From an uncultured Prevotellaceae bacterium (GTDB lineage Bacteria > Bacteroidota > Bacteroidia > Bacteroidales > Bacteroidaceae): a stretch of DNA of 8,992 nucleotides. The stretch is taken from contig CAMPCG010000101.1 of assembly GCA_946644025.1 (NCBI GenBank), positions 1 to 8,992 on the forward strand, given 5' to 3'. Positions 1 to 7,092 of the stretch are shown one piece after another. A program made the position numbers and the translations under genes. Each line of letters opens with the position of its first letter. Position 1 is the first letter of the stretch. The notes under the pieces were generated by a model that ran no database searches, had not been told where the DNA came from, and was given only the letters and a program-made list of their open reading frames with translations.

Positions 1-911
1 CTGCCGGCTACGGCATGTTCACCGCCGGACTGGGCTTCCAGTATGGTGCCGAGAAAGTGGGAATGCTCACCGTTCCCGCCGCAGCCGGCAACACCACGCG
101 CCAGATAAAGTTCATACGCGACTTCGGGACCACCGTGCTCCACGCCATACCCAGCTACGCATCGCGCATCTTCGAGGTGATGCAGCAGGAGGGCTGCGAC
201 CCGCGCCGCGACACCAAGCTGCGCGTGCTCTGCATAGGCGCAGAGCCACACAGCGAGGAACAGCGCAAGCGCATCGAGGAGAACCTGGGCGTGAAGGCCT
301 ACAACTCGTATGGCATCTCAGAGATGATGGGACCGGGCGTGGCCTTCGAGTGTCAGGAGCAGAACGGACTGCACATCTGGGAGGACTACTTCATCGTAGA
401 GATTATCGACCCCGTGACGCTCGAGCCCGTCAAGGACGGCGAACTGGGCGAGCTGGTGCTCACCACCATCAACCGCGAGGCCATGCCCCTGCTGCGCTAC
501 CGCACCCGCGACCTGACGCGCATACTGCCCGGTGAGTGTCCCTGCGGGCGCCACCACCGCCGCCTGGCCCGTCTGCAGGGCCGCAGCGACGACATGATCA
601 TCCTGAAGGGCGTAAACATATTCCCCATACAGATAGAGAAGATACTGCTGAAATTCAAGGAACTCTCTACCGACTACCTCATCACCCTCGACACCCGCGA
701 AGACGGCGACCACATGACCATCGAAGTGGAAATCATGCAGATGTTCACCGACGACTACTCGCGCCTGCAGCAGCTGGAGAAGACCATCACCCGCCTGCTG
801 AAGGACGAGATTCTCGTCACGCCCAAGGTGCGCCTCGTGCCCAAAGGAACACTCGCCGTGAGCGACGAGAAGAAGGCCGTCCGCGTGAAAGACCTGCGCA
901 AGCTGTTCTAA
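1..911 (+). CDS. paaK: Phenylacetate-CoA ligase (AMP-forming), 5'-truncated by window edge
   Basis: Cytoplasmic adenylate-forming enzyme that activates an aryl acetate (phenylacetate or a relative) to its CoA thioester using ATP. The reading frame is open from base 3, so the N-terminal part lies outside the window. About 303 C-terminal residues are visible of a family length near 430. Seen here: the A5-type motif YGISEM (bases 309-326), the YRTRDLT segment (about 498-518), GRSDDMIILKGVNIFP (about 579-626), and a C-terminal domain ending in a Lys-rich segment DEKKAVRVKDLRK, where the family's catalytic Lys is expected. A CPCGRHHRR segment precedes the GRSDD motif. Stop TAA at 909-911. In many anaerobes and Bacteroidales, paaK homologues sit beside indolepyruvate ferredoxin oxidoreductase genes and serve arylacetate/aromatic amino acid interconversion. 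That partner would be upstream and is not visible. Family assignment is firm; the exact aryl substrate is inferred. Confidence 0.93.
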   Translation, partial: AGYGMFTAGLGFQYGAEKVGMLTVPAAAGNTTRQIKFIRDFGTTVLHAIPSYASRIFEVMQQEGCDPRRDTKLRVLCIGAEPHSEEQRKRIEENLGVKAYNSYGISEMMGPGVAFECQEQNGLHIWEDYFIVEIIDPVTLEPVKDGELGELVLTTINREAMPLLRYRTRDLTRILPGECPCGRHHRRLARLQGRSDDMIILKGVNIFPIQIEKILLKFKELSTDYLITLDTREDGDHMTIEVEIMQMFTDDYSRLQQLEKTITRLLKDEILVTPKVRLVPKGTLAVSDEKKAVRVKDLRKLF

Positions 912-930
912 TCTTCAATATGCCGTTATG

Positions 931-1014
931 TCGAAATATCGGAATATCGGAATATCGGAATATCGGAATATCGAAATATCGAAATATCGGAATATCGAAA
1001 TATCGGAATATCGA
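931..1014. repeat. 8-bp tandem repeat array (TCGRAATA), about 10 copies
   Basis: Ten consecutive octamers plus a partial unit fill most of the 154-bp gap between the paaK stop and the ACT-domain gene. Two unit types alternate irregularly: TCGAAATA (A) and TCGGAATA (G), in the order A-G-G-G-G-A-A-G-A-G, followed by TCGA. The array is AT-rich in an otherwise GC-rich region. Its unit is not a multiple of three, and I see no sign that it is translated. It begins about 20 bp after the paaK stop and ends about 50 bp before the next start. No promoter is evident in the gap. It is a simple-sequence array likely to vary in copy number by slippage; any regulatory role is inference. Confidence 0.95.
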
Positions 1015-1065
1015 CACGACCTTGAGAAATAACTTAATTCCCAACACATAATAACGTAAATTCCC

Positions 1066-1494
1066 ATGACAATCCACCAGTTATCCATTTTCATTGAGAA
1101 CCGTTCAGGCACGCTCATCAAGGTGCTCAACGTTCTGAAAGAGGCAAAGATACAGATTATTGCCTCGACGATTGCCGACACGGCAGAGTATGGTATTTAC
1201 CGTCTCATCTGCAGCGAGCCTCTGGTTGCCTACGAGGAGCTGAAGAAGGCCGGCGTGGCCGTTGCCCTGAGCGACGTCCTTGCCCTGGAGCTCGACGACG
1301 AGCCGGGACGCGCCGCCGACGCCGTGAAGATATTCAGCGATGCGGGCATCAGCATCGCCTATATGTACACCTTCCTCTACAACGGCAAAGGGATTCTCGT
1401 GCTCCGCACCGACAACCGCGAGAAGGCCCGCGAGACTATCATACTGAACAACATGAAGTTTATTGCCGAGCAAGACCTCAGCAAGTGGGCTTGA
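1066..1494 (+). CDS. Tandem ACT-domain amino-acid-binding protein
   Basis: A 142-residue cytoplasmic protein made of two ACT domains and no catalytic domain. ACT domains bind amino acids and usually act as allosteric sensors. Domain 1 (about residues 1-68) begins MTIHQLSIFIENRSGTLIKV, with the usual beta strand then N-x-x-G-x-L helix start. Domain 2 (about 72-142) has the parallel segment DEPGRAADAVKIFSDAGISI. The start ATG at 1066 is preceded by an AT-rich stretch without a Shine-Dalgarno sequence, usual for Bacteroidetes. It lies downstream of paaK and 4 bp upstream of the transporter start, so ACT gene and transporter are probably cotranslated. Small two-ACT proteins next to paaK are, to my knowledge, frequent in Bacteroidales and may sense an aromatic amino acid; the ligand is inferred. 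No membrane segment or signal peptide is seen. Confidence 0.88.
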   Translation: MTIHQLSIFIENRSGTLIKVLNVLKEAKIQIIASTIADTAEYGIYRLICSEPLVAYEELKKAGVAVALSDVLALELDDEPGRAADAVKIFSDAGISIAYMYTFLYNGKGILVLRTDNREKARETIILNNMKFIAEQDLSKWA

Positions 1495-1498
1495 CGAC

Positions 1499-2347
1499 AT
1501 GAATACCATATTCATCGTCCTGCCCATACTGACCCTTCTGATGTTCGACCTCGGGCTGGCACTGCGGCCAAAGGACTTCCGGCTGATAGCCGAGCGTCCC
1601 TTGGCCGTGGTGGCTGGTCTTTTTGGGCAAATAGTACTGCTGCCACTGACAGCCTGGCTGGTAGGCACGCTCTTTGGCGTGGAGCCGCTATTCTTTCTGG
1701 GCATCATGCTCATCGCGTGCAGCCCTGGCGGCAGTTCCAGCAATGTTTTCTCCATGCTTGCGGGCGGCGATGTGGCGCTGTCCGTTTCTCTTACGGCGTT
1801 CAGCAGTGTCATCACCCTGTTCACCGGGCCGCTCATCATGGACTTCATGACCGCCCAGGTGGGCTCTGAGGTGTCTGTTCACCTTCCCGTCGCCAACCTC
1901 CTGATTCAGAACCTTGTACTCATGGCCGTGCCCATAGCCGCTGGCCTGGCGTTAGCCGTATGGCGGGAGCCGCTGGCCGAGCGGCTTCACGGTGTGCTGA
2001 AGCGGCTGGCCTTCCCCTGCCTCATCCTGCTGGCCACGGTGTTCTTCATTCAGAACCGAGAAGTCATCATCGCCGAGTTCCCCAGCCTGGGTGCAGCGGT
2101 CACCGTGCTCATCCTCCTCTCCATGAGTGCCGGCGTGCTCATGTCGTGGCTCATGCGGCTGACGGGGCGCGAACGGCGCACCATCGTCATCGAGATTGGT
2201 ATGCAAAACGCAGCGCAGGCCATCACCGTGGCGTGCAGCCCCTTCGTGTTCAACAGCGAGGTGATGGCCGTTCCCGCCATCATCTACGCCCTGATGATGA
2301 ACGTCATCCTGCTCACCTACGTCGGCGTGATAAAATGGAGAAATTAA
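1499..2347 (+). CDS. Bile acid:sodium symporter (BASS) family transporter
   Basis: An inner-membrane protein of 282 residues with many hydrophobic segments, belonging to the BASS/SBF family of sodium-coupled organic anion transporters. I chose ATG 1499, four bases after the preceding stop, over an upstream in-frame ATG at 1463, because the longer form adds a polar tail overlapping the ACT gene. Seen: the first unwound-helix motif C74-SPGGSSSN-82 followed by GGDVALSVSLT (89-99), and the second motif E232-IGMQN-237. Aligning from memory to the bacterial ASBT structure, all sodium ligands seem kept: Q44, S81, N82, S95, T99, E232 and Q236. The family carries bile acids, pyruvate and other keto or organic acids. 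A gut or rumen Bacteroidales transporter beside paaK and an ACT protein more plausibly handles an aryl, keto or short organic acid than bile acid, but the substrate cannot be read from sequence. Length is slightly below the usual 300 or so. Confidence 0.88.
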   Translation: MNTIFIVLPILTLLMFDLGLALRPKDFRLIAERPLAVVAGLFGQIVLLPLTAWLVGTLFGVEPLFFLGIMLIACSPGGSSSNVFSMLAGGDVALSVSLTAFSSVITLFTGPLIMDFMTAQVGSEVSVHLPVANLLIQNLVLMAVPIAAGLALAVWREPLAERLHGVLKRLAFPCLILLATVFFIQNREVIIAEFPSLGAAVTVLILLSMSAGVLMSWLMRLTGRERRTIVIEIGMQNAAQAITVACSPFVFNSEVMAVPAIIYALMMNVILLTYVGVIKWRN

Positions 2348-2391
2348 AAAACTACCGTCCCGACCTTTCATCTCTTTTCCATGAGAGAACG

Positions 2392-2437
2392 GCCCATGTC
2401 CCGTCTCTTCCGGGCGATTTGCAATCGCCCCACCCCA
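2392..2437 (+). repeat. Palindromic repeat element, copy 1, in the pectate lyase leader
   Basis: Forty bases (2398-2437) are identical to 8345-8384 inside murF-alr, in the same orientation; extended to 2392 the match is 45 of 46. The core is an inverted repeat GGGCGATT-TGC-AATCGCCC: arms 2412-2419 and 2423-2430, loop 2420-2422. It fills the middle of the 110-bp gap between the BASS transporter and the pectate lyase. No run of T follows the hairpin, so it does not look like an intrinsic terminator. Transcribed, it would place a stable stem about 27 nt before the pectate lyase start codon. Confidence 0.9.
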
Positions 2438-2457
2438 ACACCAAACACCCAACACCC
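2434..2457. repeat. CCCAACA-type heptamer array abutting the pectate lyase start codon
   Basis: Three heptamers (CCCAACA, CCAAACA, CCCAACA) plus CCC run directly into ATG 2458. The array follows the palindromic core in the same phase as in the murF copy, where CCCAGCA and CCCATCG plus CCC occupy the same place (8381-8397). It replaces any ribosome-binding sequence; the region is purine-poor, with no Shine-Dalgarno match. Confidence 0.85.
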
Positions 2458-3528
2458 ATGAAAAAACTGCTATTCGTTTCCTTGATGCTCCTTTCCGTGT
2501 TCACGATGCGCGCCCAGAAAGGTTCCTACGTGCGCATCCTGCAATCTACCGACAGTGCCTTCTTTGCTACCGATGAAGCCCGCCGCATTGGAGACCAGCT
2601 GTTGCTCTACCAGCGCGTGACGGGCGGCTGGCCCAAGAACATAGACATGGTGAAGCCCCTCACCGACGAGGAGCGGCAGAAGGTGCTTGCCGACAAGTGC
2701 CGCCGCGACGACTCCACCACCGACAACAAGGCCACCATCTTGCAGATACCCTTCCTGGCACGCCTCTTCCAGCAGACGGGCGACGAGCGCTACAAGGAGG
2801 CCGTAGAGCGGGGCATGGACTACCTGCTCAGCGGACAGTACGCTAACGGCGGCTGGCCTCAGTTCTGGCCCGAGAACCGCGACTACCAGATACACATCAC
2901 CTACAACGACAATGCCATGGTGAACGTGCTGAAGATTATGCGCGATGCCCGCAAGCACGTCGCGCCCTACACCGCCAACCTCATCGACGATGACCTGCAG
3001 CAGCGTTGCGCCAAGGCCTTCGACAAGGGCATAGAGTGCATCCTCAACACGCAGATAGTGGTAGACGGCGAGCCCACCGTGTGGTGTCAGCAGCACGACC
3101 GCGAGACCCTGCTCCCGACAAAGGCCCGCGCCTACGAGCTGCCCTCGTATGCCACCTCAGAGAGCGCAGCCATCACCTTCCTGCTCATGCAGGTCTCCAA
3201 GCCCGACGAGCGCATCGTCCGCGCCATCAAAGGAGCCATGAAATGGTTCGACGAGCACAAGCTGACCGGCATACGCCTGGAAAGCTACAAGAACGAGGAT
3301 GGTGAGCGCGACATACGCGTCGTGGAAGACTCCACCGCCGCTCCCCTCTGGGCCCGATTCTACGACCTGGAGGAGGGCAAGCCCTTCTTCTGCGACCGCG
3401 ACGGACAGCCCAAGCGGAGCCTGCAGGAGATAGGCTACGAGCGCCGCACCGGCTACGGCTGGTATAACGACAGTCCGGCTGCCCTCTACAAGCGATACGA
3501 CACCTGGAAAAAGAAAAACCAGAAATGA
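2458..3528 (+). CDS. Secreted pectate lyase, polysaccharide lyase family 10
   Basis: A 356-residue exported enzyme that cleaves polygalacturonate (the homogalacturonan backbone of pectin) by beta-elimination. A signal peptide is visible at residues 1-19 (MKKLLFVSLMLLSVFTMRA, then Q20). The remainder is one PL10 catalytic domain without extra modules. Seen motifs: GGWPKN (56-61), GGWPQFWPE (131-139), TYNDNAMVNVL (148-158), WCQQHD (209-214), ARAYELPS (223-230) and ERRTGYGWY (328-336). PL10 enzymes use an arginine as catalytic base and bind calcium through acidic residues. D151, D214 and R224 or R329/R330 are candidates I did not align rigorously. ATG 2458 is chosen because it begins the signal peptide; the frame is open further upstream, but only through unrelated sequence. 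It is 69 bp upstream of the GH106 gene and likely cotranscribed with it, as a pectin-degrading pair. Confidence 0.93.
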   Translation: MKKLLFVSLMLLSVFTMRAQKGSYVRILQSTDSAFFATDEARRIGDQLLLYQRVTGGWPKNIDMVKPLTDEERQKVLADKCRRDDSTTDNKATILQIPFLARLFQQTGDERYKEAVERGMDYLLSGQYANGGWPQFWPENRDYQIHITYNDNAMVNVLKIMRDARKHVAPYTANLIDDDLQQRCAKAFDKGIECILNTQIVVDGEPTVWCQQHDRETLLPTKARAYELPSYATSESAAITFLLMQVSKPDERIVRAIKGAMKWFDEHKLTGIRLESYKNEDGERDIRVVEDSTAAPLWARFYDLEEGKPFFCDRDGQPKRSLQEIGYERRTGYGWYNDSPAALYKRYDTWKKKNQK

Positions 3529-3537
3529 CCCCACAAC

Positions 3538-3569
3538 AGTCCGGACGGCTCAAGCCCTGAGTCCGGACG
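3538..3569. repeat. Dyad repeat: two AGTCCGGACG copies able to form a hairpin
   Basis: AGTCCGGACG occurs at 3538-3547 and 3560-3569, 22 bp apart, in the 69-bp gap between the pectate lyase and GH106 genes. Each contains the palindrome GTCCGGAC. Together they can fold: GTCCGGA (3539-3545) with TCCGGAC (3562-3568), then inner CTCA (3549-3552) with TGAG (3558-3561) around a 5-base loop. No T-run follows, so an intrinsic terminator is unlikely. It could be an operator half-site pair, an mRNA processing or stability hairpin, or another small repeat element. Confidence 0.6.
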
Positions 3570-3597
3570 CTCCTAACCCCACACAAGGAAAATCACT

Positions 3598-6500
3598 ATG
3601 TTTAAGCACCTGGTAACAAGCTTCATCTGTGCCGCCTCCCTCTCCACGGCCACGGCCCAGACAGCCCTCTTTTGGCCCGAGGCCAACAGAGAAGCAAAGG
3701 CCGGCAGCCGCTGGTGGTGGCTCGGCTCGGCTGTGGACGACGAGAACCTGGAGTGGCAGATGGCACGGCTGCAGGAAGCCGGCATCGGCAACCTGGAGAT
3801 TACGCCCATCTACGGCGTGAAGGGCAACACGTTGAAGAATCTGCAGTTCCTCAGCCCAGAATGGCTCGACAAACTGATTTTCGTGTTGAACAGCGGCAAA
3901 GACAAACGCATCGACATCGACATGACCACCGGCACGGGATGGCCTTCAGGCGGCCCGATGGTGAAGCGCGAGGAAAGCGCCTCGAAACTCGTCACCGAGA
4001 CCTTCGACCTGACCGCCGACGGCACCACCGAGAAGAGCTTCACCCTCAACACGAGCAACGGACTGCTGCAATGCGTCATGGCCTTTCCCCAAAAAGGCAC
4101 CGAGGCTGCCGTCGCCGACTTGACGTCGCTGGCAGAAGGCAAGACGCTGAAGTGGACCGCGCCAACGGCCGGCACGTGGAAGATAGTGGCCGCCTACTGC
4201 CAGCCAGGAGTGATGCAAGTGAAACGCCCGTCGCCCGGCAGCGAGGGGCTGGTGCTCGACTATTTCGACAAGGAAGCCGTGGCCAACTACTTGAAGTATT
4301 TCGACACCAAGTTTGAATACTCCCCGGAGGCATGGCCCCACTCCTTCTTCAACGACAGCTACGAAATCAACCAGGCCGACTGGACCCGCACGCTGCTCAC
4401 GGAGTTTGAGCGCCGGCGCGGCTACCGGCTGCAGGACTATCTCGACCTGCTCATAGGTCTGACGGGCACCTACCGCGAACAGGCGGCAAAGACGAAGGCC
4501 GAGGTATACAGCGACTACCGGCAGACACTCTCCGAGATGCTCCTTGAGAACTTCACCCGCCAGTGGACGCAGTGGGCCCACAGCCACGGAGCCACCACCC
4601 GCAACCAGGCCCACGGCTCGCCCGGCAACCTCATCGACCTCTATGCCGAGGCCGACATTCCCGAGACGGAGAACTTCTACATGAACAGTTTCGGCATACG
4701 CGGGCTGCGCAACGACCAGGGCTTCTACAACAAGGCCCTCTCCAGCCGACCCACCCTGAAGTATGCCTCCAGCGCGGCCCACATCACCGGCAAGCGGCTC
4801 GTCAGCAGCGAGTCGATGACCTGGCTCACAGAGCACTTCCGCACATCGCTCTCGCAGATAAAGCCCGAGCTGGACCTGCTCTTCACCTCGGGCGTGAACC
4901 ACGTCATCTTCCACGGAACGGCCTACTCGCCACAGGATGCTCCCTGGCCGGGGTGGAAGTTCTACGCCTCCATCGACATGAGTCCCACGAACAGCATCTG
5001 GCGCGACGCACCCTACATGATGGAGTATATAGAGCGGGTACAGAGTTTCCTGCAGATGGGACAGCCCGACAACGACGTGCTCGTCTACGCCCCCTTCGCC
5101 AACGCCTGGATGAAGAACACGGGCACCTTCGCCAACCGGCTGCTGCTCTTCGACATCAACACGCTCGACTCGAAGATGCCGGAGCTGAAGCAGTGTGCCG
5201 ACAATCTTGAAACGCTCGGTCTGGACTGCGACTACACCAGCGAGCGCTACCTGATGACCACCACCTACACCGACGGACAGCTACAGACGGCTGCCGGCAC
5301 ACGCTACAAGGCCCTCGTGGTGCCCGAAAGCAAGAACCTGCCCGACAGCATCAAGGCCCGCCTCGACGCCTTAGCCGAGCAAGGAGCACAGATAGTCTAT
5401 GGCCGCAGCGTGGCCGACCTCTCGGCCCTCACCGTCACCCCAGAGCCCATGCGCTCCGAGATGGGTCTGAGCGTCATCCGTCGCAGCAACGACGGCGGCC
5501 ACCACTATTTCATTGCCAACCTCACGCCCAACGACGTCGAGGGATTCGTCGAGCTGGCCGTGGACTTCAAGGACGCCGCCCTCTTCGACCCCATGACGGG
5601 CGAAGCCGCCAAGGCTCCCGTCGCCGATGGCAAGGTGTGGATGAGCCTCAAGTCGGGGCAGTCCGTCATTCTGCAGACCTACAGCACCGTTGTACAGTCT
5701 GCCGCAACTGAGTCACAACAACCGGAACCCGTCACCGAGCTGGCCGCCCTGGAGATTGGCGACAAGTGGACGCTGTCGGTAGACAGCGGGACTCCCTACC
5801 AGTTAGAGCGTCCCCAGACGTGGGAGACACTTAGCGAGACGGCAGCCAAGTTCATGGGCACCGGCATCTACAAGACCACCTTCACCGTCACCAAGCAGCA
5901 GATGGCCACCGCCACCGCCGGCTTCCGCCTCGACCTGGGCGACGTTCGTGAGAGTGCCCGCGTGCGGCTCAACGACGTTGACTTGCCCTGCGCCTGGGCC
6001 GTGCCTTTCGTGCTCGACTGTCCCGGCGGAGTCATCCACGAAGGCGAGAACACGCTCTGTATAGAGGTCACCAACCTGCCCGCCAACCGCATACGCCAGA
6101 TGGACATCGACGGCAAGGAGTGGCGCATCTTCGAGGACATCAACATGTCGAACATCAGCTCGGACACCTACGCCGGATGGAGCCTCGTGCCGTCGGGCCT
6201 GAACTCGAAGGTGAAGCTCATCCCAATGACCTACAGGAGACAAGCCCTCACGGCAGAGATGACCGCCATGGTGCGACGCGGCGACTTCTACTACCCGCAG
6301 TTCAAGCTGCCCACAGCATCAGGGCTGACACTCAAGACGCAGGACGGCAAGGACTTCACCGGCTATGACGTCGAGACCGCCGACGACGGCACGACGATAC
6401 TGACCGTCACCGGCAACGTCAACGGCCGCGTCATCGCCGAGACCACCGGCAAAGAGGGCAAGACAAGCGTTGCCTACATACCCGCCTACGGAGCCTACGA

Positions 6501-7071
6501 CATGAAGACCTGCATAGACCTCACCGCCGACGCAGAGCCCCTGGGAGGATGGCAGCTGCTGACGACGACTTCGGAGATAAAAGGCTTCAGCGCCATGGGC
6601 AAGCTGCCATGGAACAGGTCGAAGTCTAACGGCAAAAGCCTGACCCTCTACGACGGCCTGACCTTCACGAGCGAAGTGTCCAACTACTACTTCTACTTCC
6701 CCGGCTACGGCATGAACACCACCAACGACTTCACCGTCACAGCCGACGAACCTACGCAGGGCAACATCCTCTCGGCATCGTACATGAAAGGCACCGGCGA
6801 CGACGTCTACAACGCCGCCGACTCGCTGCTCGTCTTTGCCCTCTGCGAGGATGAAGACCTGCCCCTCAGCCTCCCGCTGACGGGCAACAAGAGCATGACC
6901 ATCTACCGTTCGCTCTGTCTCTACACCCCGGCCGACGCCGCAGTGGGCATAGACGACATTCCCGTCGAAAGGGAATGGCAAGGCCCCTGCTACACCCTGC
7001 AGGGCATACGCACCAGCCGGCCCACACGGGGAATATACATACAAGGCAAGCGAAAGATTGTAGCAAAATAG
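3598..7071 (+). CDS. Secreted GH106 family alpha-L-rhamnosidase-like glycoside hydrolase
   Basis: An exported enzyme of 1157 residues expected to release alpha-L-rhamnose from pectic rhamnogalacturonan side structures or other rhamnosides. Signal peptide about residues 1-20 (MFKHLVTSFICAASLSTATA). The catalytic part (about 22-690) carries family hallmarks: SRWWWLGSAVDDENLEWQM near the N-terminus, DMTTGTGWPSGGP (108-120), FFNDSYE (250-256), RNQAHGSPGNLIDLYAEADIPETE (335-358), SSESMTWL (403-410) and NHVIFHGTAYSP (434-445). Conserved glutamates E256, E356, E358 and E405 are candidate catalytic or metal-site residues. About 700-878 looks like a galactose-binding-like beta-sandwich (LDLGDVRESARVRLNDVDL; EGENTLCIEVTNLPANR). 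About 880-1115 is a module I do not recognise, and 1117-1157 is a short Prevotella-type C-terminal tail (CYTLQGIRT...RGIYIQGKRK). It lies just after the PL10 gene, consistent with joint pectin breakdown. Exact linkage specificity is not readable. Confidence 0.9.
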   Translation: MFKHLVTSFICAASLSTATAQTALFWPEANREAKAGSRWWWLGSAVDDENLEWQMARLQEAGIGNLEITPIYGVKGNTLKNLQFLSPEWLDKLIFVLNSGKDKRIDIDMTTGTGWPSGGPMVKREESASKLVTETFDLTADGTTEKSFTLNTSNGLLQCVMAFPQKGTEAAVADLTSLAEGKTLKWTAPTAGTWKIVAAYCQPGVMQVKRPSPGSEGLVLDYFDKEAVANYLKYFDTKFEYSPEAWPHSFFNDSYEINQADWTRTLLTEFERRRGYRLQDYLDLLIGLTGTYREQAAKTKAEVYSDYRQTLSEMLLENFTRQWTQWAHSHGATTRNQAHGSPGNLIDLYAEADIPETENFYMNSFGIRGLRNDQGFYNKALSSRPTLKYASSAAHITGKRLVSSESMTWLTEHFRTSLSQIKPELDLLFTSGVNHVIFHGTAYSPQDAPWPGWKFYASIDMSPTNSIWRDAPYMMEYIERVQSFLQMGQPDNDVLVYAPFANAWMKNTGTFANRLLLFDINTLDSKMPELKQCADNLETLGLDCDYTSERYLMTTTYTDGQLQTAAGTRYKALVVPESKNLPDSIKARLDALAEQGAQIVYGRSVADLSALTVTPEPMRSEMGLSVIRRSNDGGHHYFIANLTPNDVEGFVELAVDFKDAALFDPMTGEAAKAPVADGKVWMSLKSGQSVILQTYSTVVQSAATESQQPEPVTELAALEIGDKWTLSVDSGTPYQLERPQTWETLSETAAKFMGTGIYKTTFTVTKQQMATATAGFRLDLGDVRESARVRLNDVDLPCAWAVPFVLDCPGGVIHEGENTLCIEVTNLPANRIRQMDIDGKEWRIFEDINMSNISSDTYAGWSLVPSGLNSKVKLIPMTYRRQALTAEMTAMVRRGDFYYPQFKLPTASGLTLKTQDGKDFTGYDVETADDGTTILTVTGNVNGRVIAETTGKEGKTSVAYIPAYGAYDMKTCIDLTADAEPLGGWQLLTTTSEIKGFSAMGKLPWNRSKSNGKSLTLYDGLTFTSEVSNYYFYFPGYGMNTTNDFTVTADEPTQGNILSASYMKGTGDDVYNAADSLLVFALCEDEDLPLSLPLTGNKSMTIYRSLCLYTPADAAVGIDDIPVEREWQGPCYTLQGIRTSRPTRGIYIQGKRKIVAK

Positions 7072-7092
7072 TATAACCACTAAAACGCATAG

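Noticed and set aside
931..1014. CRISPR array
   Set aside because: Units are 8 bp and contiguous with no unique spacers, so this is a simple tandem repeat.
2412..2430. Intrinsic terminator for the BASS transporter gene
   Set aside because: The stem is strong but is followed by CACCCC, not a T-run, and the identical element lies inside murF coding sequence.
1960..3528. A 522-codon open frame suggesting an N-terminally extended or fused pectate lyase
   Set aside because: The part before 2458 is an out-of-frame reading of the BASS transporter and the repeat element. A clear signal peptide begins at ATG 2458.
3598..3660. Lipoprotein signal for the GH106 enzyme using Cys11
   Set aside because: The residues before Cys11 do not form a lipobox and the hydrophobic core continues past it; a standard signal peptidase site near residue 20 fits better.
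3946..4914. Long antisense open frame (322 codons) opposite GH106
   Set aside because: It lies wholly against a well-supported gene and is explained by GC-rich third codon positions; no recognisable motifs.
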